Assembly: GCA_020345785.1 (NCBI GenBank)
Contig: CP070771.1
Coordinates: 6,779,293 to 6,793,412 of the forward strand
Origin: Desulfobacterales bacterium
Lineage (GTDB): Bacteria; Desulfobacterota; Desulfobacteria; Desulfobacterales; JAFDCJ01
Length of the DNA stretch: 14,120 bases
Direction: 5' to 3'
Shown here: in pieces, positions 7,323-14,120 of the stretch
Numbering within the stretch: the stretch's first letter is position 1
Layout: each line of letters starts with the position of its first letter
Made by a program: the position numbers and the translations under genes
The notes under the pieces: generated by a model
The model's database searches: none
Seen by the model: the letters and a program-made list of their open reading frames with translations, nothing else
What the model was told of the DNA's origin: nothing

Positions 7323-7790
7323 ATGGAAAAAAGCCTTAAAGTTGTTCTGGTCGATGACAACACCGATTATTTGTTTACCATGGAAACATTTCTTCAACGA
7401 AACGGCTTTGAAGTATTCACTGCAGAAGATGGTCAAAAGGGATTGGATCTGATCCGCAGGGAGAATCCCGACATCGTATTGCTGGACGTGATGATGGAGT
7501 CACTTTTCTCAGGTTTTGAACTGTGCAAAAAATTGCGTACAGAGGATGATCTGAAGCACATTCCGATCATCGGTATTTCCGGCATGGGCGACGAATTGGG
7601 AATCAATTACAAACAATGGCCGGACTTTGAATATTTCAGTCCGGATGCATTTCTTGACAAACCGGTTGACAAGCAGCGCTTGCTCGAACTGATTCCGGAT
7701 ACGATCGAGAAAGCCAAAAAGCGAAAAAAACGTCCCAAGTGGAAAGCAAAAATGGATGAGGAATGGGCCAAGAAGGCTCCTTCGTCCTAA
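7323..7790 (+). CDS. Receiver-only response regulator with basic C-terminal tail
   Basis: A 155-aa protein with one CheY-like receiver domain: acidic pair D11-D12 (VLVDDN), phosphoacceptor D55 (IVLLDVMM), the conserved hydroxyl at S86 (GISG) and the lysine K113 (DKP). No DNA-binding or enzymatic output domain follows; instead residues ~127-155 form a Lys/Arg-rich tail (AKKRKKRPKWKAK) that could contact nucleic acid or a partner protein. GAGGAG sits six bases before the ATG at 7323. It is probably phosphorylated by the histidine kinase upstream (439 bp away) and lies 128 bp before the Hdr membrane gene, so it may be co-transcribed with that gene. Such single-domain receivers usually act by protein-protein contact. 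Confidence 0.9.
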   Translation: MEKSLKVVLVDDNTDYLFTMETFLQRNGFEVFTAEDGQKGLDLIRRENPDIVLLDVMMESLFSGFELCKKLRTEDDLKHIPIIGISGMGDELGINYKQWPDFEYFSPDAFLDKPVDKQRLLELIPDTIEKAKKRKKRPKWKAKMDEEWAKKAPSS

Positions 7791-7918
7791 TAGAAGTTTA
7801 ACCCTGCTGTTAAGTGCACATTGCTCCCGTCACTGCTTTTCATTTGACAATCGGGCAACCCACCGGTTGGCGTCGACGTAGAGTGCCGAAAACAGATTAT
7901 TCTGGAGCTTGCGAAGCA

Positions 7919-9655
7919 ATGTTCGATTTTTTGCTGTACACCTCCCTTATTATTTTTCTGCTCGGCCTGATCTATAAGTTTTCCAATTGGTTTATCAGAA
8001 AATTTGGATTTATCGGTCAAACCGTTTCCACAGCTCAAAGACTGCGGTCGGCGGCGAGCGGTATTCTGCGCGTTATTTTTAGCACGAAACTTCTGCTGGT
8101 TCTCAAGGCGATCCTGGTTGATGTGTTGCTGCAGGGCCGGGTTTTCAAAGAAAGTGCAATCCGCTGGTTGGCCCACATGCTTATTTTATACGGGTTCATG
8201 CTGTTGCTGCTCATGCATGCTCTGGATTCAGTGATAACCGAAGCATGGTTTTATGATTATTACCCGACGGTGAATCCGTTTTTCTTTTTGCGGGATTTAT
8301 TTGGTGCCATGGTGCTGGTCGGTGTAGCGCTGGCGGCAATTCGCCGCTATCTATCAAAGATTCCGCGCCTGCGAACCGGCGGTATGGATCATTATGCCAT
8401 CATTATCCTGGCCGTCATTATGCTCTCCGGCATCGGTTTGGAGGGACTCAAGATATCATCGCACAGCGAGTTCGAGCGCATGGTGGAGGATTACGCCGGT
8501 TTGGACGACGAAGAGGAAATTGAAGCGCTTGAAGCTGTCTGGGTCGATGAGTATGGACTGGTCTCTCCCAATGTGACGGGGCCGTTTGAAGAGGAGCTGC
8601 TGGATGCCGGCCGCGAGGTGCACGAAATCAACTGCATGGACTGCCATGCTTCGGCCAAATGGGCCTTTACCGGCTATGCCATGGCCAAAATCATCACACC
8701 CGCAGCGGTCTGGCTCGATCAGATGGACGGCATCATCATCCTCTGGTACATTCACATCATTGCCTGCTTTACCGGACTGGCCTATCTGCCTTTCAGCAAA
8801 ATGTTTCACATCATTGCCGCACCGCTAAGTTTGATCGCCAATCAGGTCATGGATCCCCGGCGTTCGACGCCGGCCAATATATTAACGCGCCAGATCATGG
8901 AATTGGACGCCTGCACTCATTGCGGCAGCTGCAGCATTAACTGTTCGGCCGGCATGATATACGAAGCCGTCGGCAATGAGTATATTTTGCCGTCCGAAAA
9001 AATGGTTTACCTCAAAAAAATGGTATCCGGCAAAAAACTGGACGACGAACAGCTGAAGGCAATCGGCGAAGGCGTTTATCTTTGCACTAACTGTGACCGC
9101 TGCACGGTGCGCTGTCCATCCGGAATTCGGCTGAAGGAGTTGTGGTTCAATGTAAGAGAAGAGTTGCTGCTGAATGGCCCGCCGCTGGTCCCCGTATTGA
9201 CACCATTTTCATTTGCCCGCGGCGTCGTGGTAAAGGAAAAGCTCAAAACCGATGAATACCTGTCGCCGATCGAAAAAGCCGGTGAAAGAGTGGCCGGCCG
9301 ATCTGCCAAACTTATTGAGAGCGAAAAGGCGATTCCTTTGAATGTCATGGCGGATGAACCCCGTCCACTGAAGCCGGGGGACAACACGTTTTCCCATTGT
9401 TTCAGTTGCCAGAGCTGCACCGCGGTTTGTCCGGTGGTCAGGAATTATGAAGCACCGGAGAAGGTGCTGGGTCTGCTGCCCCATCAGATTATGTGCAGCC
9501 TGGGACTTGGTTTGACCGATATGGCAAGCGGCGCCAAAATGATCTGGGACTGCCTGACATGTTACCAGTGCCAGGAGAATTGCCCGCAGCAGGTGGAAGT
9601 GTGCGACCTGTTGTACCGGTTAAAAAATACAGCGGTTCAGCAGGCAGATGGTTAG
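7919..9655 (+). CDS. Membrane Hdr fusion: NarI/DsrM/HdrE-like cytochrome b + dicluster ferredoxin + HdrC-like domain
   Basis: A 578-aa electron-transfer protein. The membrane half has helices at about 3-20, 82-103, 122-143, 156-176 and 272-300. H86/H100 and H279/H297 are candidate haem b ligands; the 18-residue spacing of the second pair matches NarI. The acidic loop 177-270 contains C239-M-D-C242-H243, a haem c-binding CxxCH. Charge distribution places the basic loops 21-80 and 144-157 inside and the acidic loop 177-270 outside, consistent with haem c in the periplasm. The soluble half has four [4Fe-4S] motifs: C332/335/338/342, C389/392/395/399, then an HdrC-like pair C494/497/500/504 and C545/548/551/555. 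No CCG (HdrB) domain is included; HdrB is the next gene. The ATG at 7919 is preferred over the upstream GTG at 7814 because it begins directly before the first helix, though its SD (GGAG, 11 bases away) is weak. Confidence 0.88.
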   Translation: MFDFLLYTSLIIFLLGLIYKFSNWFIRKFGFIGQTVSTAQRLRSAASGILRVIFSTKLLLVLKAILVDVLLQGRVFKESAIRWLAHMLILYGFMLLLLMHALDSVITEAWFYDYYPTVNPFFFLRDLFGAMVLVGVALAAIRRYLSKIPRLRTGGMDHYAIIILAVIMLSGIGLEGLKISSHSEFERMVEDYAGLDDEEEIEALEAVWVDEYGLVSPNVTGPFEEELLDAGREVHEINCMDCHASAKWAFTGYAMAKIITPAAVWLDQMDGIIILWYIHIIACFTGLAYLPFSKMFHIIAAPLSLIANQVMDPRRSTPANILTRQIMELDACTHCGSCSINCSAGMIYEAVGNEYILPSEKMVYLKKMVSGKKLDDEQLKAIGEGVYLCTNCDRCTVRCPSGIRLKELWFNVREELLLNGPPLVPVLTPFSFARGVVVKEKLKTDEYLSPIEKAGERVAGRSAKLIESEKAIPLNVMADEPRPLKPGDNTFSHCFSCQSCTAVCPVVRNYEAPEKVLGLLPHQIMCSLGLGLTDMASGAKMIWDCLTCYQCQENCPQQVEVCDLLYRLKNTAVQQADG

Positions 9656-9688
9656 ATATCGGTTATTGGTTTTAGTAAGGCGAACGCG

Positions 9689-9720
9689 AGGAGGCTGGAA
9701 AGCTGGGAGGCTGGAAAGCT
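9689..9720 (+). repeat. GCTGGAA-type tandem repeat after the Hdr fusion gene
   Basis: GAGGCTGGAAAGCT occurs twice with a 16-base period. It is preceded by GGTTATTGGTTTT at 9660-9672. The same two motifs in the same order follow pepA (2983-3079), and an inverted copy lies at 3371-3407. The remaining sequence up to 9862 is A/G-rich and shows no gene. Confidence 0.55.
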
Positions 9721-9862
9721 AAAAAGATTAAGCCCAAAAGGTCAAAGGTGATGAGAGCTCAAATCTCAAAGGATAAAGGTTAAAGGTTCAGAGTTTCAGG
9801 GATTCAGAAGGCGGACCGCCAGCCAAAAAAAAAGCGGCCAGTCTGGTCGAAAGAGGAAACTC

Positions 9863-9897
9863 TTTTTCGTGTTTTCGTGATTTCGTGCTTTCGTGAT
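9863..9897 (+). repeat. TTTCGTG repeat cluster upstream of hdrB
   Basis: Four closely spaced TTCGTG units (TTTCGTG, TTTCGTG, TTTCGTG, TTTCGTG with 1-3 base linkers) end 42 bases before the hdrB ATG. They match one arm of the inverted repeat at 6966-6999. Here only one arm is present, so a stable hairpin is not expected. Confidence 0.55.
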
Positions 9898-9939
9898 AAT
9901 TATTTTTGGTTTCGGCTAGTCCGGATTAGGAACAAAATC

Positions 9940-10815
9940 ATGAAATTCGCATTTTTTCAGGGCTGCAACATACCTGCACGCGTGAGTCAGTATGCGGATG
10001 CCACGGAGGCCGTCTGCAAGAAATTGAATATTGAACTCGTTGGGTTTGATCAATTCAATTGTTGTGGATATCCGGCCCGCAATATCGATCATCGCACCTT
10101 TGTGATGTCGGCGGCCAAAAATTTGGCTGTAGCCGAAGGGTCCGGCTTGGACATGCTGGTGATGTGCAAATGCTGCTACGGTTCCCTTAAAAAGGCCGAG
10201 CACGTGTTGAGCAGGGATCAGGATCTGAAAAAAGACATTAATGCAGTGCTGGCCAAAGAAAAACTTCATTACGAAGGCCGGGTCACGATCAATCATCTGC
10301 TGACGGTGTTGCACCGTGATGTGGGACCCGAAAATCTGAAGTCCCTGATTTCCAAGACTTACAGTGGTCTGCAAATCGCGGTCAGCTATGGCTGTCACGC
10401 CTTGCGTCCGAGCAACGTCACCGGTTTTGACGACCCGGTGTCGCCTAAAATTTTTGACGAACTGGTGGAAATAACCGGTGCCTTCAGCGTTGATTGGACG
10501 CGCAAACTGGATTGTTGCGGAGCGCCTTTAACCGGTATCAATGATCGGCTGGCGATGGAAATGGCCTCCAAAAAAATTGCCAGTGCCAGAGATGCGGGCG
10601 CACATTATTTATGCACGGCCTGCCCGTACACCCATATCCAGTTTGATTGGGTTCAAAGTCAAATGGCGGCTAATAACGACAATTGGGAACCTCTGGCTCC
10701 CATTCTTTATCCCCAGCTTCTCGGCTTATGCATGGGAATTGATGAGACAACGCTCGGGCTTTTGAATAACCGGCTTGAGTTAACCGATATTTCCTCATTC
10801 CTGCTAACGGAGTGA
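9940..10815 (+). CDS. hdrB: Heterodisulfide reductase subunit B (CoB-CoM type, two CCG domains)
   Basis: A 291-aa cytoplasmic subunit with two CCG domains, which in HdrABC hold two non-cubane [4Fe-4S] clusters forming the disulfide-reducing site. Domain 1: C9 (FQGCN), C41-C42 (NCCGYP), C76 and C79 (CKCC). Domain 2: C152 (YGCHALRPSN), C192-C193 (DCCGAPLTG), C225 and C228 (CTACPYTH). All ten ligands are present and the spacing is close to that of methanogen HdrB. In a bacterium the natural substrate is unknown and is not the methanogen heterodisulfide. The ATG at 9940 has AGGA eight bases upstream and begins at the conserved N-terminus; an in-frame extension to 9877 would run into repeat sequence. 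It sits between the HdrE/C fusion (284 bp before) and hdrA (241 bp after), with repeats in both gaps. Confidence 0.93.
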   Translation: MKFAFFQGCNIPARVSQYADATEAVCKKLNIELVGFDQFNCCGYPARNIDHRTFVMSAAKNLAVAEGSGLDMLVMCKCCYGSLKKAEHVLSRDQDLKKDINAVLAKEKLHYEGRVTINHLLTVLHRDVGPENLKSLISKTYSGLQIAVSYGCHALRPSNVTGFDDPVSPKIFDELVEITGAFSVDWTRKLDCCGAPLTGINDRLAMEMASKKIASARDAGAHYLCTACPYTHIQFDWVQSQMAANNDNWEPLAPILYPQLLGLCMGIDETTLGLLNNRLELTDISSFLLTE

Positions 10816-10821
10816 TAAAAA

Positions 10822-10981
10822 GGAATGCCTAAAGTGATCTAAAATGCCTAAAATACCTAAAATCAAGGTAGCGCTTGCGCGGTCTGCACTCCGCGTGGCG
10901 CGCTTATCCCTTTTTTTATAAAATCGACAGAATACCAAAATTTTAGCTCATTTTAGTTCATTTGCAATTTTAGCTCATTTT
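10822..10981. repeat. CTAAAAT inverted repeat around a GC-rich hairpin between hdrB and hdrA
   Basis: The left arm (10822-10864) repeats GCCTAAA/CTAAAAT units; the right arm (10935-10981) carries their reverse complement (ATTTTAG) in similar spacing. Between them lies the hairpin GCGCGG (10877-10882) / CCGCGT (10891-10896), extended by GCGC/GCGC outside, with T7 at 10911-10917 about ten bases later. It could attenuate transcription between hdrB and hdrA, but the T-run is not adjacent to the stem, so a terminator call is weak. Confidence 0.5.
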
Positions 10982-10988
10982 CTCGATC

Positions 10989-11007
10989 GTGATCAAATCC
11001 TTATCAC
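10989..11007. promoter_or_regulatory. Possible operator upstream of hdrA (GTGAT-N9-ATCAC)
   Basis: A perfect 5-bp inverted repeat with a 9-base spacer lies 49 bases before the hdrA start. Its half-sites resemble CRP/FNR-type recognition elements, but the spacing is wrong for either consensus. A regulator-binding role is possible and unproven. Confidence 0.2.
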
Positions 11008-11056
11008 ATTGGGAGAAAATATGTTGACCTGGTAGTGTGACAGAGCAGAGGTAACT

Positions 11057-14000
11057 ATGTCAAGAAAAGCCATAGGTGCAGTAATGGTGGTTGGCGGCGG
11101 TATTGCCGGGATGCAGGCTTCCCTGGATCTGGCCGATGCGGGTTACTATGTCTACCTGGTGGAGCGGTCGAGTTCGATCGGGGGAATGATGTCCCGGCTG
11201 GACAAAACATTCCCTACCAATGACTGTGCCATGTGAATCATATCGCCGAAACTGGTCGAGGTCGGCCGGCACATCAATATCGCACTGCTAACGCTTACAG
11301 AGGTCGAAAGCATTGACGGTGAAGAAGGCAACTTTGAAGTCAATCTGACGCAGCGCCCGCGATACGTTGACATGGAAAAGTGCATCGCCTGCGGCGCCTG
11401 CGCCGAAAAATGCCCCAGGAAAGTTACCAACGAATATGACGCAGGCCTGAACAAACGCAAAGCGATTTACGTCCAGTATCCCCAGGCCGTTCCGCTCAAA
11501 TATTGCATCGATCCGTCCCAGTGTATCTATCTCATTCGCGGTAAATGCCGCGGGTGTGAAAAATTCTGCCCAACGCACGCAATCAACTTTGAAGACCGCG
11601 CGAAGGAAATAACCTTAAATGTCGGCGCCGTCATTTTAGCGAGCGGCAGCGGGGCATTTAATCCTGCGGTTCACGATACATTCGGTTATTCTCATTCGGC
11701 CAATATCGTCACCAGTCTGGAATTTGAGAGAATCCTCTCCGCTTCCGGACCTTACGGCGGACACCTGGTCCGGCCCTCCGATAAATCCGAACCTGAAAAA
11801 ATTGCCTGGCTGCAGTGCGTCGGGTCTCGCGATAACCATATCGGCGCCAATGGCTACTGTTCCAGTGTCTGCTGCACCTATGCCATCAAGGAAGCCATTT
11901 TAGCTAAAGAGCACAGTAAAAACGGGCTGGATGCGGCCATATTTTATATCGACATTCGAACCTTCGGCAAGGACTTTGAGCGGTATTATAACAAAGCCAA
12001 GCAGGAAATGGGGGTGCGTTTTATCAAGTCCCGCATTTCGCAGGTTGAGCCGATGGGTGAAAACGGAAGACATCTCATCCGCTATGTCGACAGCGCCGGC
12101 AAATCCATAGCAGAAGATTTCGACATCGTTGTGTTGTCGGTGGGTCTGGGTATCGATGATTACACCGTCACCCTGGCTGAGAAACTGAAGGTCGAGTTAA
12201 ATCATTATCATTTTGCAAAAACCGGCAGTTTTGAACCTGTGCAGAGCTCGCGACCCGGCATCTATGTTTGCGGTGCCTTTCAGGGGCCCAAGGATATTCC
12301 GACATCGGTCATCGATGCCAGTGCGGCGGCCGGCAAGGTCGGCAGCAAGCTGTATTGTGCGAGATGGACCCTTACCAAAACCAGAGAGTTACCCGAACAA
12401 ATCGATGTCAAAGGCGAACCTCCCAGAATCGGGGTATTTGTCTGTTGTTGTGGAACCAATATTGCCGGTTTTGTCGATGTGCCGGCGGTCGTGGAGTTCG
12501 CCAAAACCCTGCCGAATGTGGTCTATGCCGAGAAAAATCTGTTCAGCTGCTCGCAGGACACCCAGGGTCAAATATCTCAGATTATAAAAGAGCATCGTCT
12601 GAACCGGGTTGTGGTATCGGCCTGCACACCCAAAACCCACGAACCGCTTTTCCAGGAAACGCTGATCAACGGCGGACTCAACAAATATCTTTTCGAAATG
12701 GCCAATATTCGCAATCAGTGTTCATGGGTTCATAAGGACGATATGGAAAGGGCCACTGCAAAAGCCAAAGACCTGGTGCGGATGGCGGTCGCAAAAGTCG
12801 CGCTCTACGAGCCCCTTGAAGAACCCATCATGAAAATCAACCAGGCCGCCCTCGTCATCGGCGGGGGTGTTGCGGGTATGACCGCCGCCAGGACATTATC
12901 CCAGCAGGGCTACAAAACTCACCTGGTTGAAAAACAAGGAGAACTCGGCGGTCAGGCGCGGTATATCAACGAAACCTGGCTGGGAGAGCCGGTCGGACCA
13001 TTTTTGCAGGATTTGATTGCCAGCGTACAATCCGATGAAAACATAGAGGTATATCTGAACGCGTCCGTTGCAAAGGTCGACGGTTTTGTCGGAAATTTCA
13101 AGACCACGATCAAAAACGGCGGTGAACCGACAACTGTGGAACACGGCGTCACGCTGATTGCATCCGGCGCAGCGGAGTACAAACCGGACGGCTTTTTATA
13201 TAAGCGGGATCCGCGCGTTTTGACCGGATTGGAATTAAAACATAAACTGAAGGAAGATCCATATTTTGACGCTTGCCGGACGGCGGTATTCGTTCAATGC
13301 GTCGGATCACGTGTAGCCGAGCGGCCCTGGTGTTCAAAGGTATGTTGCACGCAATCCATCAAAAGCGCCCTGGATTTAAAATCGATTCATCCTGACATGA
13401 ATATTTTCGTGTTGTACAGGGATTTAAGATCCTACGGCCTGCGGGAAGATCTGTACCGTAAAGCCCGGGATCGGGGCATAAAATTCATCCGCTACAACAA
13501 CGATAACGGCATCGCCGTCGATGCGGCCGAAAATGGGTTGACGATTCATTTCACCGATCGCGTGCTTCGCCGGGCAATGGTCATTCAAAGCGACCTTTTA
13601 ATTTTGGCGAGTGCCATTGTGCCGGAACAAAACAATCCTCTGGCGCAACTTTACAAAGTGCCTCAAAACGAAGACGGCTTTTTTACTGAAGCGCACGTCA
13701 AGCTGCGGCCCAATGACTTTGCAACCGACGGCGTTTTCGTGTGTGGTTTGGCCCATGCACCAAAGCCCATCGATGAATCCGTCGCCCAGGCCCAGGCCGC
13801 CGCTTCCCGGGCCGTAACCGTCTTATCGGCGCTGGAGATTTCGGTCAGCGGCACAGTGGCCCTGGTGGACCCGAATTTCTGCAGTCAATGCGGCGTGTGC
13901 GTTTCGGTGTGCCCCTATTCGGCCCCCAAATTCAATGAAAAATCGGGTAAGGCCGAAATCCAGTCCACACTGTGCAAGGGATGCGGCCTGTGCGTGGCAT

Positions 14001-14110
14001 CCTGCAGATCCGGCGCCCTCCATCTCAAAGGATTTGATACCCCTCAGATCATGGCCATGCTGACGTCGTGCATGTGGGAGGAGGCAACGTTTGAAACAAC
14101 GTTCAGCTGA
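11057..14110 (+). CDS. hdrA: Heterodisulfide reductase subunit A, selenocysteine-containing, tandem-FAD form
   Basis: A 1017-aa protein if TGA at 11234-11236 is read as selenocysteine (U60). The frame is continuous and HdrA-like on both sides: FAD motif GGGIAG (13-18), then [22 protein letters not shown], where HdrA normally has CxxC. Inserted ferredoxin: C109/112/115/119, then cysteines at 150, 156, 164, 167 and 171. Residues ~459-555 are the HdrA cluster domain ([10 protein letters not shown] with C463-465, C498, C523, C555 in CSWVH). A second FAD domain starts at ~599 (VIGGGVAG) and lacks the TFPTNDCxxC insertion. A C-terminal ferredoxin has C942/945/948/952 and C973/976/979/983. HdrA is the flavoprotein hub, bifurcating in several systems. 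It is much longer than methanogen HdrA (~650 aa). AGAGG lies five bases before the ATG at 11057. The alternatives, a nonsense mutation or sequencing error, are less likely given the conserved site. Confidence 0.93.
11245..11266 (+). promoter_or_regulatory. Candidate bacterial SECIS element in hdrA
   Basis: Immediately after the in-frame UGA (11234-11236) the mRNA can fold GCCGA (11245-11249) with UCGGC (11262-11266). The apical loop contains GGU at 11254-11256, about 17 nt past the UGA. Bacterial SECIS elements are stem-loops just downstream of the UGA with a G/GU in the apical loop at about this distance, so position and loop fit. The stem is short, and overlapping alternative pairings exist. 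The element is within the coding sequence, as expected for bacteria. Confidence 0.5.
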
Positions 14111-14120
14111 ACTAAAATTG
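14091..14120 (+). CDS. Possible start of the next gene (partial, TTG start)
   Basis: A TTG at 14091 is preceded six bases upstream by GGAGGAGG (14077-14084), a strong ribosome-binding site, and opens a frame that stays open for the ten codons to the window end. It overlaps the last 20 bases of hdrA in another frame, typical of translational coupling. The product cannot be identified from ten residues; an MvhD-like or other Hdr electron-input partner would be expected by context only. Confidence 0.4.
   Translation, partial: MKQRSAELKL

Noticed and set aside
7844..7866. TTGACA at 7844-7849 as a promoter for the Hdr fusion
   Set aside because: The -35 is perfect but no -10-like hexamer lies 16-18 bases downstream (TTGGCG at the expected place), so it is not called.
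7814..7918. N-terminal extension of the Hdr fusion from a GTG at 7814
   Set aside because: The extra 35 residues are Arg-rich and unlike a membrane-protein start. The ATG at 7919 leads directly into the first helix.
11372..14110. HdrA starting at the ATG at 11372 (912 aa)
   Set aside because: This start is inside the ferredoxin region and drops the first FAD motif and NDCxxU site. The frame upstream of the TGA is clearly HdrA and has its own RBS and ATG at 11057.

Overview
The window reads as a piece of an anaerobic deltaproteobacterial (Desulfobacterota) chromosome, most likely a sulfate reducer or syntroph. This is inferred from a heterodisulfide-reductase (Hdr) gene set with a selenocysteine-type HdrA, a B12/radical-SAM gene, cNMP-domain and DRTGG proteins of the kind found in such anaerobes, and gaps filled with degenerate inverted repeats. 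No rRNA, tRNA, CRISPR array, transposase or phage gene was seen.

Layout. Positions 1-1134 hold the 3' part of a radical SAM gene (+). A 252-bp inverted-repeat element follows, then an M17 leucyl aminopeptidase, pepA (+, 1513-2982). After a repeat-rich convergent gap come three minus-strand genes, read from right to left: a DRTGG-domain protein (5336-4995), a cNMP-binding-domain/[2Fe-2S] thioredoxin-like fusion (4836-4093) and a short cNMP-domain-only paralogue (3905-3423). Divergent from these is a PAS sensor histidine kinase (+, 5795-6883), followed by a receiver-only response regulator (7323-7790).

The right half is an Hdr module. 7919-9655 encodes a membrane protein fusing a five-helix NarI/DsrM/HdrE-like cytochrome b, a CxxCH-bearing loop, a dicluster ferredoxin module and an HdrC-like dicluster module. 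9940-10815 encodes HdrB with two complete CCG cysteine sets. 11057-14110 encodes a very long (1017 aa) HdrA. The HdrA reading frame is crossed by one in-frame TGA at 11234-11236, exactly where HdrA has a conserved Cys (CxxC becomes CxxU), and a plausible bacterial SECIS hairpin lies just downstream. A conventional gene call would start HdrA at 11372 and lose its first 105 residues. A further gene probably starts at 14091, overlapping the end of hdrA.

Inferred working model: the fusion protein links the membrane, and perhaps periplasmic electron carriers via a haem c, to cytoplasmic HdrB and the flavin-containing Sec-HdrA. The adjacent kinase/receiver pair and the cNMP/DRTGG genes are candidate redox or energy-state regulators. 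The strongest observations are the Sec-HdrA with its SECIS, the tandem-FAD architecture of that HdrA, the haem c/haem b/4x[4Fe-4S] fusion, and the cNMP-[2Fe-2S] fusion.
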